Below are positions 8,219 to 17,767 of a stretch of DNA of 56,673 nucleotides, in pieces. The notes under the pieces were generated by a model, which made no database searches, was not told the origin of the DNA, and was given only the letters and a program-made list of their open reading frames with translations. The position numbers were made by a program, and so were the translations under genes. Numbering within the stretch: position 1 is the first letter of the stretch; every line of letters starts with the position of its first letter. The stretch is from Anaerostipes hominis (ex Lee et al. 2021) (GTDB taxonomy: Bacteria; Bacillota; Clostridia; Lachnospirales; Lachnospiraceae), in NCBI RefSeq assembly GCF_002270485.1, contig NZ_NQOG01000019.1, forward strand, positions 1-56,673. The letters are read 5' to 3'.

Positions 8219-9586
8219 ATGGAAAAAACTAAGAATGATTTTACAAAAGGAAGCGTCACAAAAAACATCATAAACCTTGCTGTACCTATGACTCTGGCTC
8301 AGCTGATCAACGTACTGTACAGTATTGTTGACCGTATCTATATCGGAAGAATGGGAACAGATGCCGCTCTCGCCCTGGGAGGTGTGGGCATTACCTTTCC
8401 GATTATCACAATCATCATGGCATTTGCCAATCTGATCGGTATGGGAGGTGCCCCTCTTTGTTCCATAGAACGCGGAAAAGGGAATCAAAAAAAGGCCGAG
8501 GAGATCATGGGAAATTCTTTTTTCCTTCTGATTCTCCTGGGCCTTCTGCTCACGGCTGTAATACTCATATTTAAAAAACCTGTTATTTATGCATTCGGAG
8601 CGAGCCAAGCCACATTTCCCTATGCAGACAGCTACATCACGATCTATCTTCTGGGGTCTGTTTTTGTTATGATCGGCCTTGGCATGAACAGCTTCATAAA
8701 TTCTCAGGGTTTTGCAAGAACCGGCATGCTGACGGTTTTGATCGGCGCCGTCTTAAATATTATATTAGATCCTGTTTTCATCTTTGTCCTGCATCTGGGT
8801 GTCAGGGGAGCGGCTCTCGCAACTGTCATTTCCCAGTTTATTTCCTCTGTATGGGTGCTCCTGTTTCTCGCCGGCAGAAAAACAATACTAAAACTGAAAA
8901 GGGAAAACTTCAGGTTAAAGCTCAGTCTGGTCAGGCAGATCGTAACCCTCGGTCTTTCCGGTTTTACGATGTCGGTCACAAACAGCATCGTACAGATTGC
9001 CTGCAATGCAACTCTTCAGATCTACGGAGGAGATCTCTACGTAACAGTCATGACGATTTTAAATTCGATCCGGGAAGTCATTACGATGCCGGTTACCGGC
9101 ATCACTAACGGCGCACAGCCGGTCTTAGGGTACAATTACGGAGCAGAACAGTACGGCAGAGTCAGGCAGGCCATCCGCTTCATGACATTTTCATGCATTG
9201 TATACACCTTTTTCGTATGGGGAATTCTGCTCCTCGCCCCTCACTTTTTTATTCATATTTTCAACAGCTGCCCTGAGATCATAGCAAAGGGTGTCCCTGC
9301 CCTGAAACTTTACTTCTTTGGGATCTTCATGATGTCCCTGCAGTTTTCAGGCCAGTCCACTTATATCGCTCTGAACAGGTCCAAACAGGCCATCTTCTTT
9401 TCTATTTTCCGGAAGGTCGTCATTGTCCTTCCTCTGACCGTCTGCCTGCCAATGCTGTTCGGTCTCGGTGTCAACGGCGTTTTTATCGCAGAACCCGTCT
9501 CCAATTTTATCGGAGGAATCGCCTGCTATGTCACAATGCTGCTCACGGTTTACCGCAAACTGAAAGACTCCGGAGAACAAGCTTAA
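8219..9586 (+). CDS. MATE-family multidrug/toxin efflux transporter
   Basis: A 455-residue protein with about 12 hydrophobic helices, typical of the MATE fold (two bundles of six). The start ITKNIINLAVPMTLAQ-like segment followed by YSIVDRIYIG, and PVTGITNGAQPVLGYNYGA near the middle, are family hallmarks. It probably exports cationic compounds in exchange for Na+ or H+; the substrate cannot be told. A TTG at 8189 would add ten residues, but the ATG at 8219 (MEKTKNDFTKGSV) matches the family start and is preferred. It is divergent from the galactoside operon and ends in its own terminator, which overlaps the last codons. Confidence 0.9.
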   Translation: MEKTKNDFTKGSVTKNIINLAVPMTLAQLINVLYSIVDRIYIGRMGTDAALALGGVGITFPIITIIMAFANLIGMGGAPLCSIERGKGNQKKAEEIMGNSFFLLILLGLLLTAVILIFKKPVIYAFGASQATFPYADSYITIYLLGSVFVMIGLGMNSFINSQGFARTGMLTVLIGAVLNIILDPVFIFVLHLGVRGAALATVISQFISSVWVLLFLAGRKTILKLKRENFRLKLSLVRQIVTLGLSGFTMSVTNSIVQIACNATLQIYGGDLYVTVMTILNSIREVITMPVTGITNGAQPVLGYNYGAEQYGRVRQAIRFMTFSCIVYTFFVWGILLLAPHFFIHIFNSCPEIIAKGVPALKLYFFGIFMMSLQFSGQSTYIALNRSKQAIFFSIFRKVVIVLPLTVCLPMLFGLGVNGVFIAEPVSNFIGGIACYVTMLLTVYRKLKDSGEQA

Positions 9587-9613
9587 ATGCTCGTTTCCGG
9601 AGTCCTCTTTTTT
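9566..9613 (+). terminator. Intrinsic terminator of the MATE gene, overlapping its end
   Basis: GACTCCGGA (9566-9574) pairs with TCCGGAGTC (9596-9604) and is followed by CTCTTTTTTTATT. The 5' arm lies within the coding sequence and the stop codon is in the loop. Confidence 0.85.
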
Positions 9614-10881
9614 TATTCTCTAACCAGTTTATGAAGTGCTGCCTTCTTTACACAGACACAGAACAGTTCCATCGCCTGTTCCAGTTCTTCCACTGTAGGG
9701 TATGTAGGCGCAATCCTTAAATTGCTGTCCTTCGGGTCCTTCCTGTATGGATAAGTCGCTCCTGCACCGGTGAGTACAACACCCGCCTCTTTCGCCAGAC
9801 GCACAACCTCTTCTGCACATCCCGGATATACATCCACAGACACAAAATATCCGCCTTTCGGCTCCTCCCATACAGCGAGCCCTGTTCCCGCAAGCTCTTT
9901 GTTCAGATATTTGAGAACCGTTTCAAACTTCGGCCTCATGCACTCAGCCAAAACCTGCATATGTGCTCTCAGGCCCTCTGCATTTTTAAAGAACTGTACG
10001 TGACGCAGCTGATTGACTTTGTCATATCCGATCGTTTGCGCACCCATGACTTTTTTGATTTCATTTATATTCTCGTCACTGGAAGCGATCAGGCTGACAC
10101 CGGCTCCGGGGAAAGTAATTTTTGATGTGGAGAAGAAATAATACGGACGGTTCTTTGTACCGGCTTCTTCACATGCGTCAATGATATTCTTAACTTTCAC
10201 ATCCTCAAAGACCGGATGCACACCATAGGCATTGTCCCAAAATATTTTGAAGTCTTTCGCGGCAGTCTTCATGGAAGCCAGTCGGTCTACTGTTTCGTCA
10301 CTGTAACAGATGCCCTGTGGATTGGAATACTTAGGAACGCACCAGATACCTTTGATGGACGCATCACTTCCCACAAGCTCTTCCACCATATCCATATCCG
10401 GACCTTCTTTCGTCATAGCAACCGGAATCATTTCGATATCCAGAATCTCGCAGATGGTAAAATGACGGTCATAGCCGGGACTTGGGCAGAGGAACTTCAC
10501 CTTGTCAAGCTGACCCCACGGCTTCTCTCCCATAGTTCCGAACACAAACAGACGCATCACTGCGTCAAACATTAAGTTGAGGCTTGCATTTCCTCCGACG
10601 ATCAGCTGGCCGGCCGGAATATCGAGCAGTTCACTGAAAAGTTCCTTCATTTCCGGAATCCCGTCCAGAACGCCGTAGTTTCTCACATCCATTCCTGCCT
10701 TTGTGTGATAGTCCGTCATTTCTTTCAGCATGCCGTTGGCGTGATCAATCTGCGACGGCGCAGGCTTTCCTCTTGACATATCAAGACTTAAATTCCTGGA
10801 CTTCAGTTCCTCATAATCCTTGTCTGCTGCTTCCTTTGCCTGTTCCAATTCTTCCTTTGACATTTCCGCGAATTCTGTCAT
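9613..10881 (-). CDS. PLP-dependent aminotransferase of the PF12897-like (aspartate aminotransferase, MocR-related) type
   Basis: A 422-residue fold-type I aminotransferase. The cofactor lysine is in FFSTSKITFPGAG, the asparagine-proline pair in PKYSNPQGICY, the aspartate in FWDNAYGVHP, and the terminal arginine in SNLRIAPTYP. This set (SLDMSRGKP at the N-terminus) is characteristic of a distinct group annotated as putative aspartate aminotransferases in Clostridia. Substrate is uncertain. The ATG at 10911 would add ten residues; the AAAGGATAAAGCT site places the start at 10881. It lies 14 bp after gpsA and is the last gene of the der-plsY-gpsA unit. Confidence 0.85.
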   Translation of the reverse strand: MTEFAEMSKEELEQAKEAADKDYEELKSRNLSLDMSRGKPAPSQIDHANGMLKEMTDYHTKAGMDVRNYGVLDGIPEMKELFSELLDIPAGQLIVGGNASLNLMFDAVMRLFVFGTMGEKPWGQLDKVKFLCPSPGYDRHFTICEILDIEMIPVAMTKEGPDMDMVEELVGSDASIKGIWCVPKYSNPQGICYSDETVDRLASMKTAAKDFKIFWDNAYGVHPVFEDVKVKNIIDACEEAGTKNRPYYFFSTSKITFPGAGVSLIASSDENINEIKKVMGAQTIGYDKVNQLRHVQFFKNAEGLRAHMQVLAECMRPKFETVLKYLNKELAGTGLAVWEEPKGGYFVSVDVYPGCAEEVVRLAKEAGVVLTGAGATYPYRKDPKDSNLRIAPTYPTVEELEQAMELFCVCVKKAALHKLVRE

Positions 10882-10895
10882 AGCTTTATCCTTTC

Positions 10896-11912
10896 TTATT
10901 CTTCTTCCCATTTAAGGTTTGTATGTTCCTTCTTGCGCTCCCTTAAGAGCAGGTCTGCCACTGCCTCTTTCGGATCTTTTTCCTCAAAGAGCACTTTGTT
11001 TACTTCTTCGATGATCGGAACACTGACATTGTTCCGCTTTGCAAGTCCGAGAGCCGCTTTGGCGGAATAGACGCCTTCCACCACCATCTTGACTTCATCC
11101 ATAGCCTCTTTCGGAGTATATCCCTGCCCCATCAGGAGTCCGGCTTTCCTGTTCCGGCTGTGAACACTCGTACAGGTAACGATCAGGTCACCGATGCCGG
11201 TCAGACCGGTGAATGTCTCGATCTGTCCTCCGAGAGCCGCTCCCAGTCTTGTAAGTTCTGCAATTCCTCTTGTCATCAGTGCCGCTTTTGTATTGTCGCC
11301 GTATCCCAGACCGTCTGTGACGCCGGCAGCCAGGGCGATGACGTTCTTTAATGCTCCTCCGAGCTCAATTCCCATGATATCAGGACTCGTGTAGACACGG
11401 AACACCTCATTCATAAACAGATCCTGAAGCATGACAGCTACACTTTCCTTTTTCGCGCCGACAACACAGGTGGTCGGAAGTTTTCTTCCCACTTCCTCTG
11501 CGTGGCTCGGGCCGGAGAGTACACAGACAACAGCACCCGGGATCTCCTCCTCGATGATCTCTGTCAGCGTCTTATAGGTTTCATCCTCGATCCCTTTCGC
11601 CACATTGACGATGACCTGGCCTTCTTTTATATATGGAGCCATACGATTTGCCATTGAACGAACCACCGGAGACGGCACGGCCATGACGATGACATCTCTG
11701 CCGGCGAGTGTTTCTTCAAGGTCGGCGCTGACCTTTATATTTTCCGGAAGCTTCACTCCCGGAAGCTTGTCTTTCTGCTCTCTTTCCTTCTGAAGCATCT
11801 CGATCTCCCGGGAATCGTGAGACCAAAGTGTCACTTCATGTCCATTGTTCGCCAGCAAAACTGCCAAAGCACTTCCCCAGCTTCCTGCACCGATTACGCT
11901 AACCTTTTTCAT
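10896..11912 (-). CDS. gpsA: Glycerol-3-phosphate dehydrogenase [NAD(P)+]
   Basis: Reduces dihydroxyacetone phosphate to sn-glycerol-3-phosphate, the backbone for phospholipids. The 338 residues begin with the Rossmann glycine motif GAGSWGSALA (8-17) and contain the substrate lysine region GALKNVIALAAG and GLTGIGDLIVTCTS. The size is typical. It follows plsY by 9 bp; PlsY uses the product directly, so the pair is functionally linked. Ribosome binding site TAGGAGGAAACT. Confidence 0.96.
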   Translation of the reverse strand: MKKVSVIGAGSWGSALAVLLANNGHEVTLWSHDSREIEMLQKEREQKDKLPGVKLPENIKVSADLEETLAGRDVIVMAVPSPVVRSMANRMAPYIKEGQVIVNVAKGIEDETYKTLTEIIEEEIPGAVVCVLSGPSHAEEVGRKLPTTCVVGAKKESVAVMLQDLFMNEVFRVYTSPDIMGIELGGALKNVIALAAGVTDGLGYGDNTKAALMTRGIAELTRLGAALGGQIETFTGLTGIGDLIVTCTSVHSRNRKAGLLMGQGYTPKEAMDEVKMVVEGVYSAKAALGLAKRNNVSVPIIEEVNKVLFEEKDPKEAVADLLLRERKKEHTNLKWEEE

Positions 11913-11921
11913 AGTTTCCTC

Positions 11922-12548
11922 CTAACGTTTTACTTTCTGTCCGAGTTTGTTTTCCGTCCCGTGAATGAGCCGGTCGATATTTGCCCTGTGGCGCCATACG
12001 GCCATGACCGTAAACACACATCCCACCGCTACAAGCTGCCAGTCGCGGGGACTGCTGAAATATAAAATAAATGGGATCACCAGCACCATGCAGATGGAAC
12101 CCAGTGATACATATTTGCTGATCCCCGTCACAACAGAAAAGATCAGCAAGCAGAGAAGTCCGAGTCTCCAGTCGAATGCAAAGATCACACCGCCCGTTGT
12201 GGCAATTCCTTTCCCGCCTTTAAAATGCAGGTAAAAAGGAAAATTGTGCCCGATGACCACGGCAAACCCGGTCACCAGCCAAAGCGTGGCTTCATGGGCC
12301 ATTCCTCCAAACTGGGGAATTAATATGTATCTGGCAATATTGACTGCGATCAGCCCCTTTGAGGAGTCCCCAAGGAAGGTTAGCAGTGCCGCTGTCTTTC
12401 CGAGGGTTCTCAGTGTATTCGTCGTTCCGGAATTACCGCTTCCGTAATCCCTGATGTCGATATGATTGATTTTCCCAATGATAAATCCTGTCTGAATGCA
12501 GCCCAGCAGATATCCCATGGCCAGGCAGAGAAAAACACAAAGGACCAT
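11922..12548 (-). CDS. plsY: Glycerol-3-phosphate acyltransferase PlsY
   Basis: Integral membrane enzyme that acylates position 1 of glycerol-3-phosphate with acyl-phosphate. The 208 residues have five or so hydrophobic helices and the three PlsY motifs: DIRDYGSGNSGTTNTLR (motif 1), KGGKGIATTGG (motif 2) and the GHNFPFY stretch before it; the C-terminal WRHRANIDRLIHGTENK is the third. Its ATG overlaps the stop codon of der by one base, indicating translational coupling. Confidence 0.95.
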   Translation of the reverse strand: MVLCVFLCLAMGYLLGCIQTGFIIGKINHIDIRDYGSGNSGTTNTLRTLGKTAALLTFLGDSSKGLIAVNIARYILIPQFGGMAHEATLWLVTGFAVVIGHNFPFYLHFKGGKGIATTGGVIFAFDWRLGLLCLLIFSVVTGISKYVSLGSICMVLVIPFILYFSSPRDWQLVAVGCVFTVMAVWRHRANIDRLIHGTENKLGQKVKR

Positions 12549-13870
12549 TACTTCTCCTTCCTTTCCCGCGCAATGATGTGGATCGGGGTTCCCCGGAATC
12601 CAAAAGTATTCCGTATCTGATTTTCAATATATCTGGTATATGAAAAGTGCATCAGCTGCCTGTCATTGATAAATACAACAAATGTGGGCGGCTTTACCGA
12701 TACTTGTGTCATGTAGTAGAGCTTCAGCCGTTTTCCTTTGTCAGACGGCGGCTGTTTCATCGCCACTGCCTCAGCCAGAATCTCATTCAGCACTCCTGTC
12801 TGAACACGCATGGCATGATTTTCAATGACTGCGTCAAGCATATCAAAGATTTTCGGAAAACGCTGGCCTGTCTTTGCTGAGATAAAGATTAATTCTGCAT
12901 AGGACATGTACGCCAATACTTCACGGATCTTGTTTGTGAACTTATAGATCGTCTTGTCATCCTTCTCCACCAAGTCCCATTTGTTGACCGCAATGATCAT
13001 CCCCTTGCCCCTCTCGTGAGCAATACCTGCGATCTTTGCGTCCTGCTCGGTAATGCCTTCCGTGGCGTCGATGACCAGAACCGCCACATCACACCGTTCC
13101 ACTGCGGAAACTGTACGGATGACGCTGTAACGTTCCAGATCTTCTTTGATTTTATTTTTCCTTCGGAGCCCTGCGGTGTCAATAAATACGTATTCCTTTC
13201 CGTTTTTCTGGATGACCGTGTCAATGGCATCCCTTGTCGTTCCCGCAACGTCCGATACAATAACTCTCTCCTCACCGAGCATTTTGTTGATGATAGAAGA
13301 CTTCCCTGCATTGGGCTTTCCGATGATGGCGATCTTGGGCCTTTCATCTTCTTCCTCTTCCAGTGCCTTTGGATCACAGTTTTCCACGACCTCATCCAGC
13401 AGATCACCGAATCCCAGCTTGGAATTTGCAGAAACCGGGTGTGGATCGCCCAGTCCCAGGTTATAAAATTCATAGGTATCTGCCAGGAACTTGTCATAGT
13501 TGTCCACCTTATTCACTGCCAGGACCACCGGCTTTTGAGACCGTCTCAGCATGTCCGCCACCTGGAAGTCCGCATCCACCAATCCCTGCCTCACATCTAC
13601 AAGAAAAATGATCACGTCTGCAGTCTCAATGGCGATCTGTGCCTGTTCTCTCATCCTGGAAAGAATCACATCTCCCGAATCCGGCTCGATCCCGCCGGTG
13701 TCGATCAGCGTAAAATTATAATTCAGCCAGGAAATATCCGCATAGATCCTGTCCCTTGTCACTCCCGGTGTATCTTTTACGATTGAAATATTCTCTCCCG
13801 CAAGTGCGTTGAACAGCGTGGATTTCCCCACGTTCGGCCTTCCCACTATTGCTACTATCGGTTTACTCAT
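12548..13870 (-). CDS. der: Ribosome biogenesis GTPase Der (EngA)
   Basis: Essential tandem GTPase that acts in 50S ribosome maturation. Two G domains are visible: [12 protein letters not shown] (P-loop 1), [17 protein letters not shown], then [13 protein letters not shown] (P-loop 2), [20 protein letters not shown], followed by the KH-like C-terminal domain (about 350-440). Length 440 is normal. It is the first gene of a unit with plsY, gpsA and the aminotransferase, a common Firmicute arrangement. Confidence 0.97.
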   Translation of the reverse strand: MSKPIVAIVGRPNVGKSTLFNALAGENISIVKDTPGVTRDRIYADISWLNYNFTLIDTGGIEPDSGDVILSRMREQAQIAIETADVIIFLVDVRQGLVDADFQVADMLRRSQKPVVLAVNKVDNYDKFLADTYEFYNLGLGDPHPVSANSKLGFGDLLDEVVENCDPKALEEEEDERPKIAIIGKPNAGKSSIINKMLGEERVIVSDVAGTTRDAIDTVIQKNGKEYVFIDTAGLRRKNKIKEDLERYSVIRTVSAVERCDVAVLVIDATEGITEQDAKIAGIAHERGKGMIIAVNKWDLVEKDDKTIYKFTNKIREVLAYMSYAELIFISAKTGQRFPKIFDMLDAVIENHAMRVQTGVLNEILAEAVAMKQPPSDKGKRLKLYYMTQVSVKPPTFVVFINDRQLMHFSYTRYIENQIRNTFGFRGTPIHIIARERKEK

Positions 13871-13960
13871 TTTTATTTCCTCTCTGTATGGAATCTCTCT
13901 TCCTAAAACTTCCGTTTGATTATATGATAATCTTTCCCTATTGTAAAGATTATATCACAT

Positions 13961-14779
13961 TCAAAGCACAATGAATGCCCCCAAATTCCCCCGTTTTCCT
14001 TTTGTTGCCCGGTGGGAAAACAAAGCATCGCTGTTGCAGCAGGTACACAGATCGGTGATGTCCAGATTCTCCTTTAAAATACCTGCCTCCGTCAATATGA
14101 TCTCGTTGGCCTTCCACAGGTCCAGCTGATACTTGTCATTTTCTTTCCTGTCCAGAAACTCTTCTTCCGGGTGTGCTGAAAATTCCTTTATGAACTGCTC
14201 TGCGACATCTTCGCTGACCTCATAGCAGTCTCTGCAGATAGACGGGCCGACAGCCGCCACAATATCCTCAGGACGGCATTCATATCCGTCTTTCATATGC
14301 ATTACCATCTTTTCTCCGATCCTTCCGACCGTTCCCTTCCAGCCGGAATGGGCCAGAGCCGCCACTTTTTTGACAGGGTCAAAGAAGAACAGAGGCACAC
14401 AGTCCGCATACCCCGTATACAGTGGGATTCCAGGTACATCGGTCACCAGTCCGTCCATTCCGGTCATGACTTTTCCGCAGTCTTCTTTCCCGACTGTCTT
14501 GATCTTCGTGTCATGGATCTGATTGGAGAATACAAGCTTTTTCTCGTCAAAACCTATGGCCTGCCCGATCCTGCGGAAATTTTCATCCACAGACGCTTCA
14601 TCATCTCCCCTTGCATAGCTTAAATTCATAGAGGAAAACATCCCTTTACTGACGCCTCCCATCCTGGTGGAAAATCCATGGCGGACTCCTGCCTGATCCA
14701 GTTTTCTAAACGTTAGATACGGCACCTGCCCTTCGTGCAGCACCGTAGAATGATTATCGTTTGATCTCTTAAAATGCAT
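13961..14779 (-). CDS. pgeF: Purine nucleoside phosphorylase/laccase-domain protein (PgeF/YfiH family)
   Basis: A 272-residue member of the Cu-oxidase_4 family. Members cleave purine nucleosides or edit muropeptide precursors and bind zinc through two histidines and one cysteine: here LAHSGWKG, ADCVPLFF and the histidine in MRMGGVSKG-proximal segments. The C-terminal CTCCNSDALFSHRATKGKRGNLG is the family ending. It overlaps yraN by 11 bp and is the last gene of the lepB-rbgA-lepB-rnhB-yraN series. Which of the reported activities it has cannot be decided from sequence. Confidence 0.85.
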   Translation of the reverse strand: MHFKRSNDNHSTVLHEGQVPYLTFRKLDQAGVRHGFSTRMGGVSKGMFSSMNLSYARGDDEASVDENFRRIGQAIGFDEKKLVFSNQIHDTKIKTVGKEDCGKVMTGMDGLVTDVPGIPLYTGYADCVPLFFFDPVKKVAALAHSGWKGTVGRIGEKMVMHMKDGYECRPEDIVAAVGPSICRDCYEVSEDVAEQFIKEFSAHPEEEFLDRKENDKYQLDLWKANEIILTEAGILKENLDITDLCTCCNSDALFSHRATKGKRGNLGAFIVL

Positions 14780-15110
14780 TTTTTATCACCCTGATCTTCT
14801 TTCCTATGATCTCTACTACATCAAATCTTGCCGGCCTGTCGAACATGCCGCGGCAAAACAGATAATATTCTGCCGTCTTTTGAATCTTTTGCTGTTTCCT
14901 ATGGTCAACAGCCTCTCTCGGATATCCGAAGGCTGTATCCCGCCGGTATTTCACCTCGGCAAACACAAGATACTGTCCATCCCTGGCAATAATATCAATT
15001 TCCCCATAACGGGAATAAAAATTTCTCTCGATGACTTCATACCCCTGAGTCAATAAAAACCGGCACGCAGTCTCTTCCTTCTCCATACCGGTCTTTCTAT
15101 GATTTTTCAT
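14769..15110 (-). CDS. YraN family (UPF0102) endonuclease-like protein
   Basis: A 113-residue single-domain protein with the restriction-endonuclease-like core of UPF0102: GMEKEETACRFL at the start, GEIDIIARDGQYLVFAEVKYR carrying the E...D...ExK pattern, and the conserved PREAVDHRKQQKI. The biological function is not settled. It overlaps rnhB by 4 bp and pgeF by 11 bp, so it is translationally coupled to both. rnhB-yraN adjacency is widespread in Firmicutes. Confidence 0.9.
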   Translation of the reverse strand: MKNHRKTGMEKEETACRFLLTQGYEVIERNFYSRYGEIDIIARDGQYLVFAEVKYRRDTAFGYPREAVDHRKQQKIQKTAEYYLFCRGMFDRPARFDVVEIIGKKIRVIKNAF

Positions 15111-15754
15111 ATGTATTTCCTTACAAAACTCTTTCGGTGAAGTGTACAGATACCGTGCTCTTTGATCGCCTCGATATGAGCCTTTGTCCCATAACCTTTA
15201 TTCTTGGCGAACTGATATTGAGGATAGATCTGATCGTATTCTTCCATCATCCGGTCTCTGGTCACCTTTGCCACAATGCTTGCCGCCGCAATCGAAGCGC
15301 TCTTTGCATCCCCTTTGATGATCGGAACCTGCTCTGTTCCGATCCCCGGGATCGTCACCGCATCATTGAGCAGCAGATCCGGCTCGACCGGAAGATTTGA
15401 AACCGCCGTCCTCATCGCTTCATAGGTAGCATTTAAAATATTGATCTCATCTATGACTTTTTCCGAAGCCATTCCGATTCCGACGGCCAGAGCTTTCTCA
15501 TAAATTTCATCATACAATGTTTCTCTCTTTTTGGGCGAAACTTTCTTGGAATCGTTCAGATATAAAATATCACAGTCTCCCGGCAGAATGACGGCTGCCG
15601 CTACCACAGGTCCTGCAAAAGGCCCCCGGCCCACCTCATCGATCCCGCATATATGGGAATACCCTTCGTATTCTCTCTCATAAGAAAACATCTCATACAT
15701 GCGCTGCTTCTCTTTCTTCAGTTTATCTAACCGTTTTTCTTCCTGTTTTGTCAT
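15107..15754 (-). CDS. rnhB: Ribonuclease HII
   Basis: Removes ribonucleotides and RNA primers from RNA-DNA hybrids. The metal-binding DE pair is in CGIDEVGRGPFAGPV, with the second aspartates in LNDSKKVSPKKRE and LLNDAVTIPG-type positions, and KGDAKSASIAAASIVAKVTRD is the long family motif. The ATG at 15784 would add ten residues; GAGAGGTACTT places the start at 15754, leaving 215 residues. It sits 10 bp after lepB and overlaps yraN by 4 bp. Confidence 0.95.
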   Translation of the reverse strand: MTKQEEKRLDKLKKEKQRMYEMFSYEREYEGYSHICGIDEVGRGPFAGPVVAAAVILPGDCDILYLNDSKKVSPKKRETLYDEIYEKALAVGIGMASEKVIDEINILNATYEAMRTAVSNLPVEPDLLLNDAVTIPGIGTEQVPIIKGDAKSASIAAASIVAKVTRDRMMEEYDQIYPQYQFAKNKGYGTKAHIEAIKEHGICTLHRKSFVRKYI

Positions 15755-15764
15755 AAGTACCTCT

Positions 15765-16319
15765 CTATAAGATCCTTCCCGCATCTTTGAGCGGAAACAG
15801 CCTGAAAACTACTCTTCCCTGTATCTCTTTCCTGTTTATTGGACCCACTCTTATATCCCTGCTGTCCATGCTGTTATTCCGGTTATCTCCCAGTACAAAA
15901 TATTCATCTTTTTTTAAGGTAATGCTGCCCTTCTCATTGACGGTAAATGTCATATGATCTTTGGAATAATCCCTGGATATCATCCGGCCGTTTATATAAA
16001 CTGTGCCGCTACGGATCTCCACCGTCTCCCCGGGCATTCCGATGACTCTCTTTACCAGCTTTTCTTTTCTGTCCGCGGGATTTGGAAATACCACGACTTC
16101 AAAGCGCTTCGGGTCCCGGAACCGGTAAGTCAGCTTGTCGACCAATACGCTGTCCATATGGTGGAGCGTCGGCTCCATGGAATAGCCGGAAACCCCGGTT
16201 CTCTCCCCTAAAAATGTGATGACGAGAAAGGAAACACAAACTGCTATAAAAACAGTTGATCCCCAGAAACATAATTCAGAATAAAAACGATGCGCCCTGC
16301 GCCTTATTCGAAACGACAT
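15765..16319 (-). CDS. lepB: Type I signal peptidase (first of two)
   Basis: Membrane protease that removes signal peptides from exported proteins. A single N-terminal transmembrane helix (about 19-37) is followed by the Ser-Lys dyad: Ser47 in SGYSMEPTL and Lys90 in LVKRVIGMPGE. The box GDNRNNSMDSR is also present. Length 184, the compact Gram-positive form. A second, different lepB lies 877 bp upstream on the same strand with only rbgA between them. Confidence 0.95.
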   Translation of the reverse strand: MSFRIRRRAHRFYSELCFWGSTVFIAVCVSFLVITFLGERTGVSGYSMEPTLHHMDSVLVDKLTYRFRDPKRFEVVVFPNPADRKEKLVKRVIGMPGETVEIRSGTVYINGRMISRDYSKDHMTFTVNEKGSITLKKDEYFVLGDNRNNSMDSRDIRVGPINRKEIQGRVVFRLFPLKDAGRIL

Positions 16320-16327
16320 GTGTTTGA

Positions 16328-17182
16328 TTACCCCTCAAAGTCAGCAGGTACTTCCAGCGTAATCTTTCCAAGCTTTCCGTTCCTGTATTCCTCCAGCAGG
16401 ATGTGTGCTGCCTTTTCATAATCCAGCTGATTGCCTTTTTCTTTACAATTCCGGTTAGCCGCGATCTGTTCGAGGATTTTCAGTGTATTCTTCTCCTCTT
16501 CAACCCGGTAGCGTGCCGCTAAGATACCCGGATATTCTTTTACCAGAAACGGGATCAGCTCCATGGCCATCTCTTCCTGATTTAATATTTCTTCCTTGAT
16601 AGAACCGATCAGAGCCAGATGAAGGCCTACTGTCTGATCCTCAAATTTGGGCCACAAAATTCCCGGCGTATCTAATAACTCGATATTTTTATTCAGCTTA
16701 ATCCACTGCTTTCCCTTTGTCACGCCCGGTTTATTTCCGGTTTTCGTACAGGCTTTTCCGGCCAGACTGTTGATAAATGTAGATTTCCCTACATTCGGGA
16801 TTCCCGCGATCATGGCGCGGATCGGCCGGTTCTTAATTCCCCTCTTCCGGTCCCGCTCGATCTTTTCTCTGCACGCCTCCATGACAATGCCCTGCACCGC
16901 TTTTACTCCGGTTCCCTTCTGGGAATTTACCTTCCCGACAAAGAATCCCCTGTCTCTAAAATACTGTTCCCAGAGTTCTGTCTTCCTGCTGTCTGCAAGA
17001 TCCGTCTTGTTCAATAAAATCAGCCTGGACTTGTTCTGGGCCAGCTGGTCGATATCGGGATTCCTGCTTCCGAATGGAATTCTCGCATCCACCAGTTCGA
17101 TCACAATATCGATCAGCTTTATATTTTCCTGCATCATTCTTTTTGCCTTGGTCATGTGACCCGGGTACCATTGAAATTGCAT
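16328..17182 (-). CDS. rbgA: Ribosome biogenesis GTPase RbgA (YlqF)
   Basis: Circularly permuted GTPase needed for a late step in 50S assembly. G motifs appear in the permuted order: NKTDLAD (G4) before GIPNVGKSTFINSLAG (G1) and DTPGILWPKF (G3). The N-terminal WYPGHMTKAK is the family signature, and the C-terminal ANTAR-like RNA-binding part is present. The ATG at 17203 would add seven residues; AAGGAGGACAC places the start at 17182 (MQFQWYPGHM), giving 284 residues. It lies between two signal peptidase genes, 9 and 14 bp away, so the three are cotranscribed. Confidence 0.95.
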   Translation of the reverse strand: MQFQWYPGHMTKAKRMMQENIKLIDIVIELVDARIPFGSRNPDIDQLAQNKSRLILLNKTDLADSRKTELWEQYFRDRGFFVGKVNSQKGTGVKAVQGIVMEACREKIERDRKRGIKNRPIRAMIAGIPNVGKSTFINSLAGKACTKTGNKPGVTKGKQWIKLNKNIELLDTPGILWPKFEDQTVGLHLALIGSIKEEILNQEEMAMELIPFLVKEYPGILAARYRVEEEKNTLKILEQIAANRNCKEKGNQLDYEKAAHILLEEYRNGKLGKITLEVPADFEG

Positions 17183-17195
17183 GTGTCCTCCTTCT

Positions 17196-17747
17196 TTATC
17201 CAAAAGGCCAATATTTTATCCCTACCTTGCCTATGATCTGTGTCTTTTTTACATTGCCGACTACGGCACTCCTGGAATCTTCGCTGTTATTGTAATTGTC
17301 TCCCATGACAAAATATTGATTCTTGGAAAGTTTCACGCCGTCTGCTGCCAGTCCGGGAGACAGGATCTGTTCTGTTCCGAAGCTTTTGGCCTTCCTGCCG
17401 TCTACATAGACGTTCCCGTCCCTGACCTGAACCGTCTCTCCTGGGAGTCCGACCACTCTCTTTACATAATACTGCTTGTTCGTCTCGTCCTCTGACTCGA
17501 ACAATATTATATCATATCGCGCCGGACTTTTCACTTTATAAATCAGCCGGTTGACCAGCCGCTTTTCTCCGCTCTCATAGGTGGGAAGCATGGAATCTCC
17601 CTGTACCGTATAACCGGCACACAGAAAACGGACAATGATAAAAGCCGCAAAAATCACGGCCAAAAAAGTCAGCACATATGCCGCGATCTTATCCCGTCTC
17701 TGCCTTTTTTTCTTCCTCATCTGATAAGTAACCGTATATCCGCTCAC
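17196..17747 (-). CDS. lepB: Type I signal peptidase (second of two)
   Basis: A second membrane-anchored signal peptidase: a basic N-terminus (RKKKRQRRDK), one transmembrane helix, the nucleophile in QGDSMLPT, the general base in YVKRVVGLPGE and the box MGDNYNNSEDSR. It differs clearly from the other copy, so this is an old paralogue pair, perhaps with different preproteins. No ATG precedes the conserved part; GTG codons at 17756 and 17747 are possible. The GAAAGGG site is too close to the first, so 17747 is preferred, but this is uncertain. It is the first gene after the rplS terminator. Confidence 0.9.
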   Translation of the reverse strand: MSGYTVTYQMRKKKRQRRDKIAAYVLTFLAVIFAAFIIVRFLCAGYTVQGDSMLPTYESGEKRLVNRLIYKVKSPARYDIILFESEDETNKQYYVKRVVGLPGETVQVRDGNVYVDGRKAKSFGTEQILSPGLAADGVKLSKNQYFVMGDNYNNSEDSRSAVVGNVKKTQIIGKVGIKYWPFG

Positions 17748-17767
17748 AGATCTCACACCCTTTCTTT

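Noticed and set aside
15107-15784. Longer start codons for rnhB, rbgA, dapF, gap and gpmI
   Set aside because: In each case the ribosome binding site lies inside the extension, so the shorter start is preferred.
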